From: an uncultured Bacteroidia bacterium
GTDB lineage: Bacteria; Bacteroidota; Bacteroidia; J057; CALAJH01
NCBI GenBank assembly: GCA_937922655.1
Contig: CALAJH010000025.1
Span: 1 to 60,939, forward strand
DNA length: 60,939 nt
Reading direction: 5' to 3'
In this document: positions 25,147-34,800 of the stretch, one piece after another
How positions within the stretch are numbered: the stretch's first letter is position 1
Layout: each line of letters begins with the position of its first letter
Notes under the pieces: generated by a model
What the model was told of the DNA's origin: nothing
Seen by the model: only the letters and a program-made list of their open reading frames with translations
Database searches by the model: none
Program-made: the position numbers and the translations under genes

Positions 25147-26508
25147 ATGGGAAAATTGGCGGTATTGGGCATCGGGGAAAGCGGAGTGGGTGCGGCGCTT
25201 TTGGCGCAAAAGCACGGCTGGGACGTGTTTTTGTCCGATGCGGGCCGTCCCAAGCCGTCGTATCTCGAGACCGTCGTGCGCAAGGGTTGGCGCCACGAAA
25301 CGGGCAAACATACGCTCGACGAACTGTTTTCGGCCGACGTCGTGGTCAAAAGCCCGGGCATCCCCCCAACGGCAAGCGCCGTCGTCGCTTTGCGCGAACG
25401 CGGTGCGGAAGTGATTTCCGAAATCGAATGGGCCTACCGCTTTTGCAACAATGCCCGTATCATCGCCGTGACGGGCAGCAACGGCAAAACCACAACGAGC
25501 ACGCTGATTCACCTTCTTTTGACGGGCGCGGGACGCAAAGCGGCGCTTTGTGGAAACATCGGCCGTTCGTTTTCGGCGCAAGTGGCCCAAGCGCCCGCCG
25601 ATTGGTACGTCGTCGAAGCGAGCAGTTTTCAACTCGAAGACGTCGTGCGTTTTCGGCCGAAGGTGGCGGTGTTCACGAATATCAGCCGCAACCACCTCGA
25701 CCGTTACGACGGCAGCATGGAAAAATATACGGCGGCGAAAATGCGGCTGACGGAAAATATGGGGCCGGACGATTTTATCGTCGCCTACCACGACAGCCCG
25801 GCGCTCAAAGCGGCGCTCGAGGCGCGACGCGGCCAATGTCCCGCTCAAATCCACTATTATTCGGAAAAATACACTCAGGGCCTTTCCGCTTGGATGGCCG
25901 ACCGACAATTAATTTATCAAGATATGAAAGGAAATAAACGCACCTCGGGAACGGACAACGAATCGTTGTTCACCCCCCCCAACAACCAAAATCTGACGGC
26001 GGCATGGCTGGCGACCGAACTCGTCCACTGCCGCAACCAAAACATACGGGAAATGCTGTCGGGGTTTGAGAACCTCGACCACCGCTTGGAGCGCGTACGC
26101 TTTTTGGACGGCGTGGCTTACCTCAACGACTCCAAATCCACCACCGTATATTCGACGTGGTACGCCCTCGAACGCTTCGACGCCCCCATCGTTTGGATTA
26201 TGGGCGGACGCGACAAAGGCAACGATTACGGCGAACTTTTGCCGCTGGTCAAGGAAAAGGTCAAGGCGCTCATCGCACTGACGACCGAAGTCGAAAAAAT
26301 CCGGGCGGCCTTCGCGCAAGTGGTGCCTACGTTTATCCACGTAACGGACATGAAGGAAGCCGTGCGCATCGCGCGAAGTTTGGCCGTTGCCGACGACATC
26401 GTATTGCTTTCGCCGGCGTGCGCAAGCTTCGACCTTTTCGATAGCTACGAACAGCGCGGCGAAGCCTTCAAAGAGGCCGTCTTGGCCCTCGAAGAGAAAA
26501 AAGATTAA
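25147..26508 (+). CDS. murD: UDP-MurNAc-L-Ala-D-Glu ligase MurD
   Basis: MurD adds D-Glu to UDP-MurNAc-L-Ala. The 453-residue protein shows the N-terminal VLGIGESGVGAALLA, VVKSPGIPP, ATP loop VTGSNGKTTTSTLI, EASSFQLED, TNISRNHLDRYDG and the C-terminal NDSKSTTVYSTWYALE, IMGGRDKGNDY and LLSPACASFDLFDSYEQRGEAFKEAV. All are family hallmarks. It closes the murE-mraY-murD unit. A strong hairpin follows and faces the convergent MoxR gene, so transcription probably stops here. Confidence 0.96.
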   Translation: MGKLAVLGIGESGVGAALLAQKHGWDVFLSDAGRPKPSYLETVVRKGWRHETGKHTLDELFSADVVVKSPGIPPTASAVVALRERGAEVISEIEWAYRFCNNARIIAVTGSNGKTTTSTLIHLLLTGAGRKAALCGNIGRSFSAQVAQAPADWYVVEASSFQLEDVVRFRPKVAVFTNISRNHLDRYDGSMEKYTAAKMRLTENMGPDDFIVAYHDSPALKAALEARRGQCPAQIHYYSEKYTQGLSAWMADRQLIYQDMKGNKRTSGTDNESLFTPPNNQNLTAAWLATELVHCRNQNIREMLSGFENLDHRLERVRFLDGVAYLNDSKSTTVYSTWYALERFDAPIVWIMGGRDKGNDYGELLPLVKEKVKALIALTTEVEKIRAAFAQVVPTFIHVTDMKEAVRIARSLAVADDIVLLSPACASFDLFDSYEQRGEAFKEAVLALEEKKD

Positions 26509-26518
26509 ATCTCCAACC

Positions 26519-26545
26519 GGGTGCGGGGCGCAATACCCCGCACCC
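26519..26545. terminator. Hairpin between convergent murD and moxR
   Basis: A 10-bp perfect stem, GGGTGCGGGG and CCCCGCACCC with a seven-base loop, lies between convergent genes. No T-run follows on the plus strand. It can serve both directions. Confidence 0.5.
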
Positions 26546-26563
26546 GCCGGTCCGTTTGCGTTC

Positions 26564-27400
26564 CTACCTGAATTTGGGCTTGTTCGCCACCCGTTCCATC
26601 AGCCGCACGTCCTGTTCGTTTTTCAACAACGCCCCCAAATACGGCGGCAACCCCTTTCCCGCCTGCCACTGCGCCAACTCCTCGGCCGAAGACCTGTCGT
26701 AAACCAAAAGTTTTATCCAATCGATGAGTTCGCTCGTCGAAGGCCGCTTTTTGAGTCCGGGCATATTGCGCACCTCGTAAAACTTGGCCAACGCGTTTTT
26801 CAACAAGGTTTCGGGAAGTCCGGGAAAATGGGTTTCGACGATTTTGTTCATCGTTTCAGGGTCGGGAAAGGCAATGTAATGAAAAAAACAACGCCGCAAG
26901 AAAGCATCGGGCAATTCCTTTTCGTTGTTCGAGGTGATGATGACAATCGGACGGCGGCGGGCGAAAACCGTGCGGTCGAGTTCGTAACAATAGAACTCCA
27001 TGCGGTCGAGTTCCTGCAAAAGGTCGTTGGGAAATTCGATGTCGGCTTTGTCGATTTCGTCGATGAGGAGAACGACCTGCTCCTCGGACTCGAAGGCCTC
27101 CCAAAGTTTGCCTTTTTTAATGTAGGCTTCGATGTCGTCGACGGGCCGTCCGAGTTGGGAGTCGCGCAGGCGGGCGACGGCGTCGTATTCGTACAAACCT
27201 TGTTGGGCGGTGGTCGTGGATTTGACGTGCCAGGTAATCAGGCGTTTGCCCAAGCCTTTGGCCACTTGAAACGCGAGCATGGTCTTACCCGTTCCGGGTT
27301 CGCCTTTGACCAACAACGGCCGCTCCAAACGAATTGCGGCATTGACCGCGACCGACAACTCGTCCGTCGCCACGTATTCTTGAGTCCCTTGAAAATTCAT
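26564..27400 (-). CDS. MoxR-family AAA+ ATPase
   Basis: A 278-residue single AAA+ domain protein with Walker A VKGEPGTGKTMLAFQVA, Walker B VVLLIDEIDKADIEFPNDLLQELD, sensor VIITSNNEKELPDAFLRRC, and a C-terminal helical part with LKKRPSTSELIDWI, all typical of MoxR-type ATPases, which act as metal-insertion chaperones with VWA-domain partners. No VWA gene is adjacent, so the client is unknown. Start ATG 27400 is supported by a promoter element six bases upstream; an upstream in-frame ATG at 27484 would place that promoter inside the gene. Confidence 0.9.
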   Translation of the reverse strand: MNFQGTQEYVATDELSVAVNAAIRLERPLLVKGEPGTGKTMLAFQVAKGLGKRLITWHVKSTTTAQQGLYEYDAVARLRDSQLGRPVDDIEAYIKKGKLWEAFESEEQVVLLIDEIDKADIEFPNDLLQELDRMEFYCYELDRTVFARRRPIVIITSNNEKELPDAFLRRCFFHYIAFPDPETMNKIVETHFPGLPETLLKNALAKFYEVRNMPGLKKRPSTSELIDWIKLLVYDRSSAEELAQWQAGKGLPPYLGALLKNEQDVRLMERVANKPKFR

Positions 27401-27406
27401 CGTGTG

Positions 27407-27414
27407 CAAAAATA
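27407..27414 (-). promoter_or_regulatory. -7 promoter element of moxR
   Basis: TATTTTTG on the minus strand matches TAnnTTTG; six bases separate it from ATG 27400, so the mRNA would be nearly leaderless. Confidence 0.55.
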
Positions 27415-27511
27415 CGGCAAAAACGCACCCGAAATACAGGTCTCTAAAACCAACGCGCGTCCTCAACGACGAACCCAAAAACAAAAGACGGCCTGCGTCC
27501 CCATCAACGTG

Positions 27512-27585
27512 CAGTCCCTACAGGACTCGAACCTGTAACCGTCGGATTAGAAATCCGATGCTCTATCCGGTTGAGCTAAGGGACC
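27512..27585 (-). tRNA. tRNA-Arg (anticodon TCT)
   Basis: The minus strand folds as a 74-base cloverleaf: acceptor GGTCCCT / AGGGACT, D-arm GCTC...GAGC, anticodon stem TCGGA / TCCGA with loop TTTCTAA (anticodon TCT, reads AGA), variable loop CGGTT, T-arm ACAGG TTCGAGT CCTGT, discriminator G. CCA is not encoded. The first acceptor pair is G-U. It sits between the moxR gene and the bifunctional-nuclease gene. Confidence 0.95.
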
Positions 27586-27632
27586 GATACGCAAAACTAA
27601 TGCAAAAAGACAAAATTGACAAAGCGCCGGGC

Positions 27633-28226
27633 CTAACCTCCCAATTTGTTGATTTCGTCGCGCAATCTGGCGGCTTCTTCGTAGTCTTCGCGACGGATGG
27701 CCTCGTTCATGCGTTCGTGAAGTTTTTTGATTTGCTGTTCTTTTCCTAAGGGCGACGACGATTGGGATTGAGCGGCGGGGGAGACGGCGGGAGCGCGAAA
27801 ATCGCCCGGTTCGGCGATGATTATCCCCGCTTGACGCAAAATAAAATCGAAAGTGTAAATGGGGGCGCGAAAACGGACGGCAAGGGCCACGGCGTCGCTC
27901 GGACGAGCGTCAATTTCATGAACCGTCTCGTCGTCTTCGCGACGCATCAACACCCGGGCGTAAAACACGCTTTCGCGCAAATCGGAGATGACGACCTCAA
28001 AAACCTCGATGCCGAACTCTTTGGCCATATCGACAAAAAGGTCGTGGGTCATCGGGCGACTTGGACGCATGTTTTCCAACTCCAAGGCAATGGCTTGTGC
28101 CTCGAAAGCGCCGATAATGATGGGCAAGCGACGATTGCCGCCCAATTCACCCAACACCAGCGCATAAGAATTGGTATTGGAATGGCTCGAAGACAAGCCC
28201 AGTACGTCAAGCTGGATTTTTTCCAT
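27633..28226 (-). CDS. Bifunctional nuclease (DUF151) and UVR domain protein
   Basis: A 197-residue protein with two parts. Residues 1-135 form a DUF151 bifunctional-nuclease domain (IQLDVLGLS, LPIIIGAFEAQAIALELE, RPMTHDLFVDMA, ARPSDAVALAVRFRAPIY). Residues 165-197 form a UVR motif (ERMNEAIRREDYEEAARLRDEI). This pairing is common in Bacteroidota; its DNA or RNA substrate is uncertain. A clear promoter element lies 13 bases upstream of the ATG. Confidence 0.9.
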   Translation of the reverse strand: MEKIQLDVLGLSSSHSNTNSYALVLGELGGNRRLPIIIGAFEAQAIALELENMRPSRPMTHDLFVDMAKEFGIEVFEVVISDLRESVFYARVLMRREDDETVHEIDARPSDAVALAVRFRAPIYTFDFILRQAGIIIAEPGDFRAPAVSPAAQSQSSSPLGKEQQIKKLHERMNEAIRREDYEEAARLRDEINKLGG

Positions 28227-28239
28227 TCGTTTCGCACCG

Positions 28240-28247
28240 CAAACTTA
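28240..28247 (-). promoter_or_regulatory. -7 promoter element of the DUF151 gene
   Basis: TAAGTTTG on the minus strand is an exact TAnnTTTG match, 13 bases before ATG 28226. Confidence 0.6.
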
Positions 28248-28529
28248 TACATTCCCCGCCAAATTCACAATATTTTTTCAACGTTCGGTGAAACGTCCCC
28301 CCAACAACCTTAAAATTTTCAAGCCGCTATTCAACCGATAACGACGATAATAAAGACAATTCCTCACCGTTTAAAATTATCTTTTATATTTAAGGATAAA
28401 TAAATTACTCGCCGACTTACCCGAGGCCCCGTTCGACCGCCTTTCGCGCTCCTCACGGTGAAAACGCAAGAACTTGTGCCAACCATCGTATCCCAAATAC
28501 CCTATGCCGCATCGAAAATGATGTCTACG
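28248..28529. other. Intergenic region after the DtxR-type gene
   Basis: About 280 bases between the stop of the metalloregulator and the DUF151 promoter. It is AT-rich around 28350-28410. No protein or RNA gene was recognised and no strong terminator hairpin was seen. Confidence 0.45.
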
Positions 28530-29192
28530 CTATTCGACCCAAACGAGCACGTTGTCGGTAACGGACTTGGCCAAAGTCAGCGATTGGGATTCGACGGCAA
28601 CAATCATGGTCGAATCAAACTCGAAGCGTTCAACGACGGTAAGGCTAACGCCGATTTTCAATCCCAAACGTTCCAAGAGCCTTAAAAAAGGAGGGGAATC
28701 CAAAAGAACCCCCACCATTTTCCCTCGCGCCCCGACGGGTAAGGTCGAAAGCGGTCGCCCGTCGTGGAAGCGGATTCGACCGTGTACGTCGGGGATGGGG
28801 TCGCCGTGGGGGTCAAACTTGGGAAAACCCAAAAACTCGTCCAGACGCTCGACGACCTTTTCCGAACGCACGTGTTCAAGTTCTTCGGTCGCCTCGTGAA
28901 CCTCGTCCCAAGTCAGTCGTAATTTTTCGACCAAAAAGACCTCCCACAAACGTTGGGTGCGCACGACCTTCAAGGCCCTCGTACGCCCGCTTTCGGTCAA
29001 GACCACGCCGTGGTAAGGCCGATATTCGACGAACGCTTTGGATTGCAAACGTTTGAGCATTTCGGAAACCGAAGGTTGGCTGGCCGACAAACGCGCGGCC
29101 AACTCCTTGACCGTCGTTTCTCCGCCGTCGGGCCGACAAAGGTAAAGCGCTTTGAGGTAATGTTCTTCGGTAACGGTCAAAAAATCGCTCAT
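28530..29192 (-). CDS. DtxR/MntR-family metal-dependent transcriptional repressor
   Basis: A 220-residue protein with the three DtxR parts: a winged helix (residues 1-65; VTEEHYLKALYL, TTVKELAARLSASQPSVSEMLKRL, VVLTESGRTRALKV), the dimerisation/metal-binding domain (RLWEVFLVEKLRLTWDEVHEATEELEHVRSEKVVERLDEFLGFPKFDPHGDPIP) with the usual His and Glu ligands, and a FeoA-like SH3 domain (about 150-220). It binds Fe(II) or Mn(II) and represses uptake or haem-linked genes. Its ATG shares one base with the stop of the flavoprotein gene upstream (TAATG), so the two are coupled. Confidence 0.93.
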   Translation of the reverse strand: MSDFLTVTEEHYLKALYLCRPDGGETTVKELAARLSASQPSVSEMLKRLQSKAFVEYRPYHGVVLTESGRTRALKVVRTQRLWEVFLVEKLRLTWDEVHEATEELEHVRSEKVVERLDEFLGFPKFDPHGDPIPDVHGRIRFHDGRPLSTLPVGARGKMVGVLLDSPPFLRLLERLGLKIGVSLTVVERFEFDSTMIVAVESQSLTLAKSVTDNVLVWVE

Positions 29193-30502
29193 TACTTTTT
29201 TGTGTCAACGATGCGTTGGGCGGCACGCAGCCCCGAAACCAGCGCCGCCTCGGTATACGGACCAACCAAATAATCGCCGGCAAACTCTATGCCCGCGGTG
29301 GGCTTGCGGCGCTCAAAGTCACGCAAGCGGCGAACATAACCCCGGTAAAACATCGGCAACATTGGACGCCAACGTATCACCGCCGTATCGAAAGCTTCCA
29401 AACGCCCAACCGGGGTTTTCGCCAATTCGGCGATAAAAAATTCGACAACCTTTTCGTCGGGTTCGTTCATATATTTTTGCGCGGCGGCTTGCGTCAAGGC
29501 CCCGTTCAACAAACCCATTCCCTCGGGCACGCATCCGGGCTTGTAATGGTCCATCGCCACGCCGTAAACGCCTATGCCCTCCGGCGGAGAAAACGCCAAA
29601 CCGTAGTACGGAACGTGTTTGGGCGCCGAACGCAAGAGCAGATACACGACCATACCCTCGCAATAACTGACAAGCTGAAAAAAACGTACCTCGTCCACCG
29701 TCAGCAGATCTTTGGCCAAACCCAAAACCTTCGTGCCGGGGACGGCAAATATTATCCGTTCGGATTCGTAAACGCCCTTGTTGGTATGGATGCAAAAACG
29801 GGCGCCGGTTTTTTCCACCGATTCTACCTCAACGCCGTAGTCCACGGGAACGAGGGCGGCCAACGATTGGGTGAAAAACCCCGTTCCCGCATCGAAGCAA
29901 CGCAAGCGAAAACCCGTAAGCACAAATTTGACGACCGACCAAAGAAAAAGGGCGGACATGTTTTCGGCGTCGGCGTCGAAGGTGGCGCCAAGGGCCGGCG
30001 CAAAAAGATAATCGAGAACGGGTTTTCCAAAACGTCTTTCGACGTATTCGGGCATGGTCTCGTTGTCGAAATCCGCCGAGCGTGAGATGTCCATAGGCTT
30101 GACCCCCGAGCGATAAACGTCCCACAACAAACGGGGAAGCCGAACTTTGGACGACCACGGCACCAAAGAAGAACGAAAAAAAACGCCGGGCCGATCGTAG
30201 TCCCCGGGATGAAAAACCCCGTTTTTATAAATGCCGTTGGTCGTAACGAGTACGTCGCGTATGCGGTCGTGGACGCCGATTTGCTTGCAAAGGGCGTGCA
30301 TTTGCCGGTAACCCGACGCAATAAACTGGGCGCCGCGGTCGATGAGAAACGGGCCGTAAGGCGTTTGGCGGACTTCGGTGCTCATGCGCCCGCCCGGATA
30401 ATCGTTCGCTTCCAAAACCCGCACCTCCACGCCGGCAACCTTTAAACAATAGGCCGCCGTCAAGCCCGCGATGCCCCCCCCGATGACCGTTACCCGTTCC
30501 AT
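29192..30502 (-). CDS. Protoporphyrinogen-oxidase-like FAD flavoprotein
   Basis: A 436-residue flavoprotein with FAD-binding start ERVTVIGGGIAGLTAAYCLKVAG, LEANDYPGGRMST, and a C-terminal FAGDYLVGPYTEAALVSGLRAA, the pattern of amine-oxidase/HemY-type enzymes. Protoporphyrinogen oxidase (late haem synthesis) is the likeliest role but phytoene-desaturase-like or other amine oxidases remain possible. ATG 30502 is chosen over an upstream TTG because it begins one base after the preceding stop. It is the middle gene of a three-gene unit ending with a metal-responsive repressor, which fits haem/iron control. Confidence 0.8.
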   Translation of the reverse strand: MERVTVIGGGIAGLTAAYCLKVAGVEVRVLEANDYPGGRMSTEVRQTPYGPFLIDRGAQFIASGYRQMHALCKQIGVHDRIRDVLVTTNGIYKNGVFHPGDYDRPGVFFRSSLVPWSSKVRLPRLLWDVYRSGVKPMDISRSADFDNETMPEYVERRFGKPVLDYLFAPALGATFDADAENMSALFLWSVVKFVLTGFRLRCFDAGTGFFTQSLAALVPVDYGVEVESVEKTGARFCIHTNKGVYESERIIFAVPGTKVLGLAKDLLTVDEVRFFQLVSYCEGMVVYLLLRSAPKHVPYYGLAFSPPEGIGVYGVAMDHYKPGCVPEGMGLLNGALTQAAAQKYMNEPDEKVVEFFIAELAKTPVGRLEAFDTAVIRWRPMLPMFYRGYVRRLRDFERRKPTAGIEFAGDYLVGPYTEAALVSGLRAAQRIVDTKK

Positions 30503-30503
30503 G

Positions 30504-31490
30504 TTACGCGCCAAAATCGATGCTCATGTTGTCGGCCACGTTCACCGACCGTTGTTTGCCAATCATGACCGCGTCGTTGCCGACAATCGAACCGCTTAAA
30601 ATCACGGTCTCCAAACGCGAATAACTCCCCAAAATCGAGTCCTGTACGATGCAACGACTGATGTGGGCGTGGTCGGCGATGGCAACGTAAGGGCCAATGA
30701 TGGCGTGGTCTATCACACATCCCTCCCCCAAATACACCGGGGGAATGATAATCACGTACGGAAAAACGGGAAAGGGTCCGGCGGGAGCACGGGTCAAAAG
30801 CGTACGGTTGGCTTGGAGAAGCCGTTCTTTGTCGCCACAGTCGAACCAGTTTTTTACGGGCGCGGAAACGATTTTCACGCCCCGACGCCGCATTTCGTCC
30901 AAAACGTCGGTTAAATGGTATTCGCCTTCGACGCGCCGCTCCATAACCGCGTCCAGCGCCTCGATAAAAACGTCGGTTTCCTTGATTTTGTACAAACCGA
31001 CCATGGCCAAATTGCTTTTGGGAATCATGGATTTTTCCACAAGGGATTCGACCGTTCCGTCGGGGCCCAAACTCACGACCCCGAAGCGATGCGGGTCGTC
31101 GACGACGTGAACGGCGACGGTCGTATGCGCCGCCGCGGCCACGTCGTTGATGTCGGCGTCGATGATGGCGTCGCCAAAGGCGATGAGCAACTCCTCGCCG
31201 CCAAAGTGCGGCTTGCACAACGAAAGCGCATGTGCCGTCCCCAACCTCGGCTCCTGATAAACGAACGTATAGTCGAAGCGGCCTTTGTATTCCGAGTCAA
31301 TGAAATCCTTGATTTTTTCGGCCATATAGCCGACGACGAAAACAAAATCACGCACCGGCGTTTGCAAAATATTTTCGACGATGTGGGCAAGGATGGGTTT
31401 GCCCGCCACGGGGATGAGCGGTTTGGGTTGGGTGTAGGTGTAGGGACGAAGCTTGGTACCCGCGCCCGCCACAGGGATGACGGCTTTCAT
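30504..31490 (-). CDS. Sugar-phosphate nucleotidyltransferase with left-handed beta-helix tail
   Basis: A 328-residue NTP-transferase of the glucose-1-phosphate thymidylyltransferase type. The N-terminal part has the nucleotide loop AVIPVAGAGTKLRPYT followed by PKPLIPVAGKPILAHIVENIL, with LIAFGDAIID and EYHLTDVLDEM further on. The C-terminus has hexapeptide-like repeats (VYLGEGCVIDHAIIGPYVAIAD...SILGSYSRLETVILSGSIVG) of a left-handed beta-helix. The sugar is not determined. It heads the operon with the flavoprotein and DtxR-type genes; the spacing between its stop and the next ATG is one base. Confidence 0.85.
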   Translation of the reverse strand: MKAVIPVAGAGTKLRPYTYTQPKPLIPVAGKPILAHIVENILQTPVRDFVFVVGYMAEKIKDFIDSEYKGRFDYTFVYQEPRLGTAHALSLCKPHFGGEELLIAFGDAIIDADINDVAAAAHTTVAVHVVDDPHRFGVVSLGPDGTVESLVEKSMIPKSNLAMVGLYKIKETDVFIEALDAVMERRVEGEYHLTDVLDEMRRRGVKIVSAPVKNWFDCGDKERLLQANRTLLTRAPAGPFPVFPYVIIIPPVYLGEGCVIDHAIIGPYVAIADHAHISRCIVQDSILGSYSRLETVILSGSIVGNDAVMIGKQRSVNVADNMSIDFGA

Positions 31491-31498
31491 TCGACGCG

Positions 31499-31505
31499 CA
31501 ATTTA
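31499..31505 (-). promoter_or_regulatory. Possible promoter element TAAATTG
   Basis: TGTAAATTGCG appears eight bases before the nucleotidyltransferase ATG, one base shorter than TAnnTTTG. The same string precedes the M1 peptidase gene at 58161-58168. Confidence 0.35.
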
Positions 31506-31754
31506 CACATTTACCGCCAAAATAATTAACGTCCACGTTGGCCAATGGCGTATCGTATTCTAAATCGGCGCCGTCTTACCCAAGTCGTTTCACCGACCGC
31601 CGCGGCGGCAAAAAACGATTCGGAAATTCGACGTTCGGATTTCTTTGCCGACAACGATGTTTTTACGGCGCCGTCATCGCTTGATTGACCGCACAAGCGG
31701 GACGGAATGGTTTGTCGTCCGTTCCCATTTTTTCGATTCCGGGCCGTATTCACA
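31506..31754. other. Intergenic region between the nucleotidyltransferase gene and the T9SS protein gene
   Basis: About 250 bases with no convincing coding sequence; a frame on the minus strand translates to random-looking sequence. The right end runs into the terminator hairpin at 31755-31787. Confidence 0.45.
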
Positions 31755-31787
31755 GAAAAAAAGCCCCGCAAACAAGGTTTGCGGGGC
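31755..31787 (-). terminator. Rho-independent terminator of the 31812-35069 gene
   Basis: On the minus strand an 11-bp perfect stem GCCCCGCAAAC / GTTTGCGGGGC (31763-31787) with a three-base loop is followed by a run of seven or more T. It lies about 25 bases after the stop codon. Confidence 0.9.
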
Positions 31788-31811
31788 GGGAAAATTATAT
31801 AAACGGCCGAG

Positions 31812-34800
31812 TTACTCGACAACGACTTTTTCGGAAAACACCGTTGAACCGGCAACGGCGCGAAGCACGTACACGCCTTTGGCCAACGATTCTTTACCGA
31901 CGGTCAAGGAATTGGCGCCGGCGGCGGCAATAAACGTTTGTGAATAGACCGTTTTGCCGGCAAGGTCGTAAAGCGCGATTTGCACCGGGGTTTCGACGGC
32001 GGAGTCGAATTTGAACGTGAACACGCCCGAGGACGGGTTGGGATAAACGGAAGCGGAAACACTCTGTTCAAGCCCGAAACGTCCCAAAGGCATGGCAAAG
32101 CCGACATAAGCGGGGATGGGGGCAAGGGCGTTGGAACAGCGAGTACGTACACGGACGATATAAACGGCGCCCGGCGTCAAACCCGTGAGCGTCAGTGTCG
32201 GGTCGAGGGCCGCCGAGCGCTGTACCGTCGTCCAGACGCCCGATACATCGGCGCGTTTCCATTGAATAATGTAATTGAACGCGCCCGCAACGGGGGTCCA
32301 GCTCACTACCGCCGTATTTTGACCCGAAGGCGTTACGCCAAACTCGGGATTGACGCACGCCTCCACGGGAACCGCGGGCGTCGTAAACGAAACCAACGCC
32401 GAATATTCCGAACCGAATCCGCACGAGGTGCAAAGGGCGCGAACTTGTGCGATATAACGTATTTGGGGAGTCAGGCCCGTTATTGTCGCCGACGTGCCGG
32501 CGCCCACCCACGCGCTCCACGTGCCGCCTATCAACGGCCGCCAACGCACCTCGTATTCTTTCGCCTGTTCGACCGCCGCCCACGACACCGTCGCCGTCGT
32601 CGACGTCAATGCATTAATCGTAAGGTTGGTGGGAAGGTTGCAAACCTCTTGGCCCCCGACACGGATGTTGTCCAAATGAACGTCGTAGTCGGGCGCGTCG
32701 TCCACCAATCCATCCGACGCAAAAAAGATAATTTCCACCGCTTGTCCCGCGTATTGGCAAATGTCCAAATCGATGCGTTTGAACTGGTTGGAAACGCCTT
32801 GCGCGTCTTTGTTGCCGGCATTGAGTTCGTATATCAAATCCACGTTTTCGCCGCAGTTCGTCGCAACGTATACTTGAAAGACGTCGTCCGAACCCATGGC
32901 GGTGTTGGCCGTACCGTTCCACATCGTTAAGGCCAAATCAAAAAAGACTTTGGTGTTGGCTTCGACCGTAACGGGAGCGGAGAGAATGCCGCCGCGATTG
33001 AAATTGCTCCAAAGGTTGATTCGCGCGGTCGTCGAGCCAAAGTACGTTGTTTGCGTGGCGTTGGAGGCCGTCCAGCTCGATTCGCCAAAATTCAAACTGC
33101 CGCCGCTGACAATCAATTCGGAAAATCCATTGTTCGGTACGGCCAAAGACAAAATGTTGCTTCCCGTATATGCCGTAAAGTTTTGCAACGCCTCGGCTTG
33201 CGCGACGGAAAGTATGAGCGCGTTGTTAAACGCGTTGTTGCTCGCGTCTTCGTCGGCTTGAGAGCTTAGGGATACCGAAAAAGCGTAATTTCCGGCAAGC
33301 GATGCGGGCAAACTTCCCACGTTCACGTTCGTTTGGGCGCCGGCGGCAAGAATGCCTTCCGAAACCTCGACGCTAAGCGTTTCCACCGAACCCGACGGCG
33401 AAGTTACATTGACCGTCACCGTTACGGGCGAAACCGAAAAATCAAAATCGTTGACGCCTTGGTTGGAAAGCGAAACGGCAATGGGAACGGAACCGTTGTA
33501 ACAACGCGTATCCAAGCCCGCCAAGGCGCCGGCGGCAAGGTCGAACGCCGGACGGTTACGTATGACGACGTTGGCGACGTGAACGTCGAAATCCTCGGGG
33601 TTGCTTACCGTACCCGAAGAGGCGAAAAACGCAATACGCAACTGTTGGCCGGCGTACGCGGCCAAATCTATCGTAAAGCGGGTCGGGGCGTTGGTCAGAC
33701 CCAATTCGGATTGGGTGCTTTGGGTAAAGGCCAAAAGATTTTGGTACGAAAGGCCGCAATCGGTGGAAATGCGAACGGCGAAAACGTCGTCCGAACCGAT
33801 GCCCGAAAATGCGGTGGTGTTGAAGGCAAAAATCGCCGCGTCAAAAGAAATTTCGGTTGCGTCCGTAGCCACGAACTGAGGGGAAACAATCCAGCCGTGC
33901 CGATTGATGGAATAGACGTTGAAACGCGCCGACGGCCCGCCCATGACCGCCGCTTGGTTGGTTGGCGGCGTGGTCCAGAGTCCGTTTTCCAAAAGCGGAT
34001 TGACGGGGCCCGAAGCCTCCGCCCATCCGTCGTTGGGCGCGGCCAGCGACGGCAAATTCGAACCGTTGTAACCGGAGAAGTTTTGCACGATGGACAAGGG
34101 ACGGTTGGCGGCAACGGTACGGCTTGCGGAAAACGCGTTGTTGCCCGGGGCTTGGTCGTCGAAAACGTCTATGGTTCCCGAAAACGAATACGTTCCCGCA
34201 TCGGCCATCGAAAACGCCGCATCCAACAAAATATTCAGCGACTGTCCGGCGGGCAAAACCCCTTCGTTAATAAGATATTCGTAGAAATAGGTGCCGGACG
34301 GCGTATTCGCCGTAACGACGACGAACGCGGGGTAGACGGAAAAATCGTGGTCGGTAAACGAATTGTTTTGAACGGCCACGCTCAACTCTTCGGAGTCCGA
34401 ATAGCATCCCAAGCCCGGGGCCGCCAAACCCGTCAGCGCCAAATCCACCCCCGAAAGTGGCGGGAAGGTCAAACGAATGTTGGGGCGGTTTCCGGAAGCC
34501 GTACCGTTGCCCGTCGGCGGGGTGTTGTCGGCGTTCCAAAATTGAAAGCGGCCCGTAACCGTCGAATAACGAAAACGTTTGCCGAGCGAACCCTCGTTGC
34601 CGGTGCCGGTGGCGTTGGTCAAAACGATAACCTCCAAGTTGCCGCCCGTGTATTCGAAGGGGGTGTCGAAATCGATGTTAATCCATTCGTTGGCAATCAA
34701 GGCGGAACCCGGAATCGTGGCGTCGAAAACCAGCGTCGCGCCGGTTATCGCCGCCGCCACCGTCGAAGGGGTAATGGAATTGAGCACGGAGTTTTTGAGG

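Noticed and set aside
26387-27538. 383-codon plus-strand frame covering moxR
   Set aside because: Shadow of moxR and the end of murD; the AAA+ motifs are on the minus strand.
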